Assembly: GCF_001830555.1 (NCBI RefSeq)
Contig: NZ_MIAM01000049.1
Span: forward strand, 219,829 to 255,957
Source of the DNA: Sphingopyxis sp. RIFCSPHIGHO2_12_FULL_65_19
GTDB taxonomy: Bacteria > Pseudomonadota > Alphaproteobacteria > Sphingomonadales > Sphingomonadaceae
Direction of reading: 5' to 3'
Length of the DNA stretch: 36,129 nucleotides
The translations under genes and the position numbers were made by a program. This document shows, piece by piece, positions 31,903 through 36,129 of the stretch (position 1 is its first letter; the number at the start of each line of letters is the position of its first letter). The notes beneath the pieces were generated by a model. That model did no database searches. It was not told the origin of the DNA and saw only the letters and a program-made list of their open reading frames with translations.

Positions 31903-33233
31903 CCTTTCGCTCCCTTGTAAAAGCGCGCCTTCGCGGGAAGCTGCGCCGCGGTGCAATGGGTCCAGGCGTCGCCGTAAAGCGCGGTCTCAAAGGACTTTGG
32001 CCCGGTGATGCGATAATCAAAGGTCGCCGGGCCGGGGCGTCCGTCCATGTCGGGGCAGCTTTCGATCTGCCGGAACGTCTGGCTGCCCGTCATCTTCAGG
32101 CTGGTGAATTTGCAACTGTTCTGCGCCATCACGACGCGATCTTCGGCGAGGTAGATCGCCGTATCGGCAAAGGGCTTGGCACAGGTGCCGATACGCGAGT
32201 CGATATAATAGCCGACGGGCAGCGGGACGACCCGCGACTGGCCGGGCGTTGCCGCCGCCGACGCGCCGACCGCCTGCGGACACTGGCGTTCGAGCGACCG
32301 GATGGCTGCGGTCGATCCCGCAAGCGAAAGATAGGTGATTTCTTTCCACTCGTCGCCGCCATCGACGCTGGCATAGACCGCCACGTCGCTGTCGGCGCCG
32401 GTCAGGATCGCCTGGGTCGCCGGGTCCAGTGCGCCGCTGAAATCGGGCTTGCCGGGTTCGAGCCTCAAGGGCTGCGTCGCCTCGGTCTGGGCCGCGTGAC
32501 TCCTGAAGCCGATCAAAAGCGGGCGGCCCGCAGCAGGAAGGTCCAGCGCCTTCGTCGGCACCACGCTCATATAAAGGCCGCCGCCCGGCTGGCAGCGAAG
32601 CCCCAGCGCGGCGAACTGGGGATGGTTCGTTACCGCCGCGACGGCGCCGACGCCGGTGCCGCCGAACTGCCAGCGCGCGGCATGACCGGGCGATGGCGGC
32701 GGCGCCTCCTCGCCGCCTTCGGTGCCCACATCCTCGGGCGTCCCGCGCCGCTGTCCGGCCACCGCCCATTTGCGCCCGTCCCAGCGCAGCACTTGCAAAC
32801 ACATGTCGGCGCCGACGCTGCCGCAGACCGTTCCATGGACCGACAGGCCCAGGCCGGTGCCCCCGCGATCGAGCTTCACTGGCTCCCAGCCGCGGACATT
32901 GTCGCTGAAGATTTCGGTGAGGCCGCCGCGGCCCGACCCGAAGATCGCGATCATGCAACCCGCCGTGCCGCACCACGCCGAATATCCCTGGTTGGAACAA
33001 TGCGCGGCGCCATATTCGACCACCCAGTCGGGTTTGCCGTCCCCCGTCACTTCGGTTTCGACCGCGAAAGCGGCGCGGTCCGGAACGAACTTGCCGCCGC
33101 CGGTGCGGCATTCTGCCTTCAGCTCGTCATAGACGGCCTGCACTTCGCGCGGCCAGGGTTTGGTCTGCGACTGCACCATCGCGGCGACAGGCAGCAAGGC
33201 TGAAACGACGGTAAAAAGCGAACGGATCATCAT
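31899..33233 (-). CDS. Exported protein of unknown function, Cys-rich
   Basis: 444 residues. A signal peptide (about 1-20, MMIRSLFTVVSALLPVAAM) is followed by a region with EVTGDGKPDWVVEYG, an FG-GAP/VCBS-like calcium-loop or propeller-type repeat remnant. Many cysteines occur in pairs (for example AAHCSNQGYSAWCGTAGC), consistent with disulfides in the periplasm. A C-terminal domain contains YYIDSRIGTCAKPFADTAIY and a repeated FDYR-type strand. Function unknown. GGAGGGAC precedes the start. It follows the lipoprotein-like gene by 15 bp and resembles it in the D-GDG-x-x-D loop and RWDGRKW/RWDGRKY motif, so the two may share an ancestor. Confidence 0.7.
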   Translation of the reverse strand: MMIRSLFTVVSALLPVAAMVQSQTKPWPREVQAVYDELKAECRTGGGKFVPDRAAFAVETEVTGDGKPDWVVEYGAAHCSNQGYSAWCGTAGCMIAIFGSGRGGLTEIFSDNVRGWEPVKLDRGGTGLGLSVHGTVCGSVGADMCLQVLRWDGRKWAVAGQRRGTPEDVGTEGGEEAPPPSPGHAARWQFGGTGVGAVAAVTNHPQFAALGLRCQPGGGLYMSVVPTKALDLPAAGRPLLIGFRSHAAQTEATQPLRLEPGKPDFSGALDPATQAILTGADSDVAVYASVDGGDEWKEITYLSLAGSTAAIRSLERQCPQAVGASAAATPGQSRVVPLPVGYYIDSRIGTCAKPFADTAIYLAEDRVVMAQNSCKFTSLKMTGSQTFRQIESCPDMDGRPGPATFDYRITGPKSFETALYGDAWTHCTAAQLPAKARFYKGAKG

Positions 33234-33248
33234 GTCCCTCCAAGCCGG

Positions 33249-34196
33249 TCAAAAATCCTCTTCGGAATATTCCCACGGCTTCCAGTTTTGCGCCGACGAG
33301 CACCATGTGTAGCCCCCCGTCCACCAATTGCCCTGTTCGACGATGATGAACTTTGGATTGTTCATGTCGATGACTTGCCGCTCAATTTCGCCGCCCGTCC
33401 GGTATCGGCCGTCGCCAAGCGGCTCAAACGGTGTGACCCCGTAAAAATCCTGCGGCCCGATCATGGATTTGCCGTCAAAGATGAAATCGGGGTCGCCCTG
33501 CCCGCGCGCCAGCCCCTCGCAAGCCGCGCGGTTGCGCGCCCAGAGGCCCGTCGCCATCGGCAATCCGGCCTTGCTCGCCTTTGCCTTTGGCGCAAAGGCG
33601 GGGGCCAGTTCGCAGATCCGTCCTTCGAGCGAGCGGCCGCCATAGACATATTTGCGTCCGTCCCAGCGCACGAACGAAAAGCAGTCGCTGCCCGGTCCGC
33701 CGATCTCGACATCGGGCCATGCGATGCCCTTGCGCGGGTAAAAGGCCGGGATGCCCATTTCATCGATCATCACCGTCCAGCGCGATCCCGATCGGGCAAG
33801 CAACTTGAACGACAGGCCGGTATTGCCGAAGCAATAGCTGCTGCCGCCGCTGACGATCGCTTCCTCGGCGCCGTCGCCGTTCAGGTCGCGAAACTCTGCG
33901 CTCTCCAGCCCGTACCAGCTGTCCTTCGGAACCGGCTTTATGTCGGCTTCGCAGCTCGCCATCCAGGCGCCGCCGCGCTGCTGGTAACCCGCGGCGCGCA
34001 GCGCGGCGTCGCGGTCCGCCGCCGCGGGCGCCGTTTGCGCAGCCTTTTCAGGGGCGGCCGCGGCGGCTTTCGCCTGCCCGGCCGCCCCATCCCCGCCCCC
34101 CGCGGGTGTTTCGCCGCTGCTGCAGGTCGCGATCAGCAGCGCCGACAACATCAGCGGGGACAGGGATATCAGTCGCGCCTGCGGGCGGCGGGTCAT
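33249..34196 (-). CDS. Probable lipoprotein of unknown function
   Basis: 315 residues. Hydrophobic start with LIATCSSGE, a lipobox-like stretch with Thr rather than Gly/Ala/Ser before Cys, so lipidation is uncertain. It is followed by a low-complexity Ala/Pro linker (about 30-60). The globular part has FRDLNGDGAEEAIVSGGS, an acidic calcium-type loop, and RWDGRKYVYGG, similar to the 444-residue neighbour, and ends in aromatic WWTGGYTWCSS. Function unknown. Start overlaps the stop of the membrane protein gene upstream (ATGA). Confidence 0.7.
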   Translation of the reverse strand: MTRRPQARLISLSPLMLSALLIATCSSGETPAGGGDGAAGQAKAAAAAPEKAAQTAPAAADRDAALRAAGYQQRGGAWMASCEADIKPVPKDSWYGLESAEFRDLNGDGAEEAIVSGGSSYCFGNTGLSFKLLARSGSRWTVMIDEMGIPAFYPRKGIAWPDVEIGGPGSDCFSFVRWDGRKYVYGGRSLEGRICELAPAFAPKAKASKAGLPMATGLWARNRAACEGLARGQGDPDFIFDGKSMIGPQDFYGVTPFEPLGDGRYRTGGEIERQVIDMNNPKFIIVEQGNWWTGGYTWCSSAQNWKPWEYSEEDF

Positions 34197-34843
34197 GCGG
34201 CTTCTCCCTTCAGGTCGCTTTTAAGCCGTCCATGCTGCGCCTTTGCCTCGGCAAGCAATTCGTCGACCCGTTCGCGCACAGCTGCTTTCAACCGCTGATA
34301 TTCCCCCTTTTTCTGGGTGTAGCGATAAAGCGCCCAACCGAATGCGCCGGCGGGCAAGACCCACCAGAGTTCGACCATCACGACCGGACTCAAAAGCGCG
34401 ACAAGAATCGGGGCGAACAGGATCATCTTGCGCGACGGCCGCTTGTACAGCGGCCATTCGAGCCGATGATCGGGTGAAAAGGTCGAGCCCGTATTGTGAT
34501 TGTGATAGGCGACGTTGTAGCCCCAGCCGGGACGCGAACCGATGCGGACGACGGTCACGCGCTGGCCCTCGCGCGCGGCAAAACCGCCGCCCTTGATCGT
34601 CACTTCCTCTTCGTCGTCGTCGGCATATTCCATGAAGAAGCGCATCACTTCGGTGCTCGTCGATGACACGCTGACCGTCGGCGCCGAGATATGGCCTGAT
34701 CCATTGTGGATATAGCCGCCACCCCCGCTGCTCGACGAGCTCACATGCGTTTCGGTCCAGTTGCCAACGCCGCGGACCGTGCCGGTGCGGAAAAAGCCGT
34801 GCATGTCTTCGACCTGCCGGACGGGCTGCTCCTTACCGCTCAT
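34193..34843 (-). CDS. Two-helix membrane protein of unknown function
   Basis: 216 residues. Ser/Gly-rich start (SSSSSGGGGY), a beta-rich soluble region to about 130 (TVSVSSTSTEVMRFFMEY, EGQRVTVVRIG), two adjacent membrane helices (MILFAPILVALLSPVVM and WWVLPAGAFGWALYRY) and a C-terminal charged helix of coiled-coil type (LKAAVRERVDELLAEAKAQ). No family recognised. Tandem ATGs at 34846 and 34843; the second has GGGGAGG at 5 bases. First gene of the four-gene operon, divergent from the winged-helix kinase. Confidence 0.7.
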   Translation of the reverse strand: MSGKEQPVRQVEDMHGFFRTGTVRGVGNWTETHVSSSSSGGGGYIHNGSGHISAPTVSVSSTSTEVMRFFMEYADDDEEEVTIKGGGFAAREGQRVTVVRIGSRPGWGYNVAYHNHNTGSTFSPDHRLEWPLYKRPSRKMILFAPILVALLSPVVMVELWWVLPAGAFGWALYRYTQKKGEYQRLKAAVRERVDELLAEAKAQHGRLKSDLKGEAA

Positions 34844-34909
34844 CATCACCTCCCCGAATTCAATCGCGGGATATTGCTCGCACATCCTTGAATTTACGTC
34901 CTGATCCTG

Positions 34910-34931
34910 TTCTAAAGCTTTTCTAAAGAAT
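34910..34931. promoter_or_regulatory. Direct repeat operator resembling OmpR/PhoB-type sites
   Basis: Two consecutive 11-bp units, TTCTAAAGCTT and TTCTAAAGAAT (first eight bases identical), in the divergent gap 34847-34952. An 11-bp period of direct repeats is the pattern bound side by side by OmpR/PhoB-type winged helices, the type fused to the kinase just downstream. The site ends 21 bases before the kinase ATG. Confidence 0.5.
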
Positions 34932-34952
34932 GATCGGGGGGCTGTGATTTCT

Positions 34953-36129
34953 ATGTCGGGAACTCATTCGTCGCGGCGCCGACGGCGCCTGTGGCATTTT
35001 GCGAATGCCGATTTCGATGAAGCGAGCTGGACGCTCCGCGTCGATGGCCGCAGCGTCGCTCTGGAGGGCAAGCCGCTCGAGGTGCTGCACGAACTGCTGC
35101 TCCGCGCCGGCGAGGTCGTGACGAAGGACGAAATACTCGACGCGGTGTGGCCGGGCGTTACCGTCGTCGAAGGCTCGCTCGCGACCGCCATCTCAAAATT
35201 GCGCAAGGCGCTCGGCGGCGCGGCCGACGCGATCATCGCGACGGTGCCGCGCGTCGGTTATCGCCTCGCCGCGCCCGTCACGGTCGACAGTATCGACACG
35301 CCGCTCGCGCCGCGATTTGCCTTCGCGCCCGGCGATGCCGTTCCGGGGCGCAAGCTGTGGCTTCTCGACCGTCCGCTGGGCGACACCGGCAGCGAGGATG
35401 TCTGGCGTGCGCGCCAGGCCAAGACGGGCGAGGTTCGCGTCTTCAAATTTGCCGATGCGCCCGATCGCCTCCGCAGCCTGAAGCGCGAAGCGGCACTGTC
35501 GCGGCTGCTGTCCACCGGGCTGGGCAAGGCGGCGCCGATCCCTGCGCTGCACGAATGGAATTTCGACACGGCGCCCTATTTCCTGGAATATGCGTGGGGC
35601 GGCGACGACCTGTTGCAGTGGGGCGACGATGCGGGCGGGCTGTCCGCGATCGCGCTCGACGAACGGCTGTCGGTTGCCGCGATGATCGGGCGGGCGCTGG
35701 CCGCGGTGCATGGCATGGGCGTGTTGCACAAGGATCTGAAGCCCGCGAATATCCTGGTCGACCGGACCGACGACGGGCTGATGGTCCGGCTTGTCGATTT
35801 CGGCAGCGGGCGCCTGTTCGACGACACCATCTTTGCGGCCTATCAGATTACCGACCCCGGCTCACTCGATACCGACCTCGGCAAGGACGAACCGCGGTCG
35901 GGAACGCTGGCCTACCGCGCGCCCGAACTGGCTGGTGACGCCATTCCGACAGTGCGGAGCGACATCTACGCGCTCGGGCTTATTCTCTACCAGCTCGTCG
36001 TCGGCGATTTTTCGGCGACGCTGGCGCCCGGATGGGAAACGCGCGTCGCCGATCCCTTGCTGCGGGACGACATTGCCTGCGCCGCAGCGGGGGTTCCCGG
36101 CGAACGGCTCGCCAGCGCCGAAGAGCTGG
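34953..36129 (+). CDS. OmpR-type winged helix fused to Ser/Thr protein kinase, partial
   Basis: The gene runs off the right edge; 392 residues are visible. Residues 15-107 form a PhoB/OmpR-type winged helix: LEGKPLEVLHELL, TKDEILDAVWPG, SLATAISKLRKAL, VPRVGYRLAA. Residues from 130 form a Hanks-type kinase: a weak glycine loop (LGDTGSEDVWRA), invariant Lys K165 (VFKFA), E179, catalytic loop VLHKDLKPANIL (D261), DFG 282-284, GTLAYRAPE and DIYALGLILYQL. All catalytic residues are present. This links phosphorylation directly to DNA binding, but without a receiver domain. It diverges from the four-gene envelope operon. The C-terminus is unseen; such kinases often carry sensor domains there. Confidence 0.85.
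   Translation, partial: MSGTHSSRRRRRLWHFANADFDEASWTLRVDGRSVALEGKPLEVLHELLLRAGEVVTKDEILDAVWPGVTVVEGSLATAISKLRKALGGAADAIIATVPRVGYRLAAPVTVDSIDTPLAPRFAFAPGDAVPGRKLWLLDRPLGDTGSEDVWRARQAKTGEVRVFKFADAPDRLRSLKREAALSRLLSTGLGKAAPIPALHEWNFDTAPYFLEYAWGGDDLLQWGDDAGGLSAIALDERLSVAAMIGRALAAVHGMGVLHKDLKPANILVDRTDDGLMVRLVDFGSGRLFDDTIFAAYQITDPGSLDTDLGKDEPRSGTLAYRAPELAGDAIPTVRSDIYALGLILYQLVVGDFSATLAPGWETRVADPLLRDDIACAAAGVPGERLASAEEL

Overview
The window looks like chromosome of a GC-rich alphaproteobacterium, most likely a sphingomonad (Sphingopyxis/Sphingomonas-like). The basis is the codon use, the TonB-dependent receptor remnant, the blue-light/photolyase gene set and the kinds of paralogue present. The genus is inference. 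No rRNA, tRNA or CRISPR array was seen.

Layout. (1) 1-3.4 kb: start of a secreted protein, then a 7TM-DISM sensor histidine kinase converging on a NarL-type response regulator. (2) 3.4-12.7 kb: accessory region. It opens with the broken 3' end of another histidine kinase and continues with a tight four-gene minus-strand operon: TIR-like SWQSD protein, Cys-His-Asp transglutaminase/papain-like protein, putative PD-(D/E)XK nuclease and phospholipase-D-like nuclease. Next comes a two-gene module of two further PD-(D/E)XK-type proteins, one carrying an McrA-type DNA-binding region. The module abuts a beheaded TonB-dependent receptor followed by a serine hydrolase. Direct copies of a roughly 92-bp repeat lie in the gaps. 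I read this as a defence island that replaced older sequence; the four-gene operon is the best candidate for an undescribed system. (3) 12.7-16.2 kb: SDR and SnoaL-like genes divergent from a LysR regulator. An IS5-family element has inserted at the end of the regulator and changed its last residues; the element's transposase is itself broken by a 23-bp palindromic insertion. (4) 16.2-22.5 kb: a light-response cluster with a LOV-LuxR photoreceptor regulator, an SDR, a renalase-like flavoprotein, a class I photolyase, an FeS-type (6-4) photolyase and a fasciclin protein.

(5) 22.6-31.0 kb: sulfide/persulfide detoxification. An ArsR repressor and a peroxiredoxin diverge from a nine-gene operon encoding a persulfide dioxygenase-like MBL protein, two YeeE/YedE half-transporters, a DUF442-sulfide:quinone oxidoreductase fusion, TauE/SafE, DoxX, cytochrome bd (CIO type) subunits I and II and a small DUF2474 protein. 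An AT-rich perfect palindrome between the two arms is the likely ArsR operator. The cluster suggests a complete route: sulfide to persulfide by SQR, persulfide to sulfite by the dioxygenase, sulfite export, and a sulfide-resistant terminal oxidase receiving the quinol electrons.

(6) 31.0-36.1 kb: four overlapping minus-strand genes for unrecognised envelope or secreted proteins, divergent from an unfinished gene joining an OmpR-type winged helix to a Ser/Thr protein kinase. An 11-bp-period direct repeat between them resembles an OmpR/PhoB-type operator.
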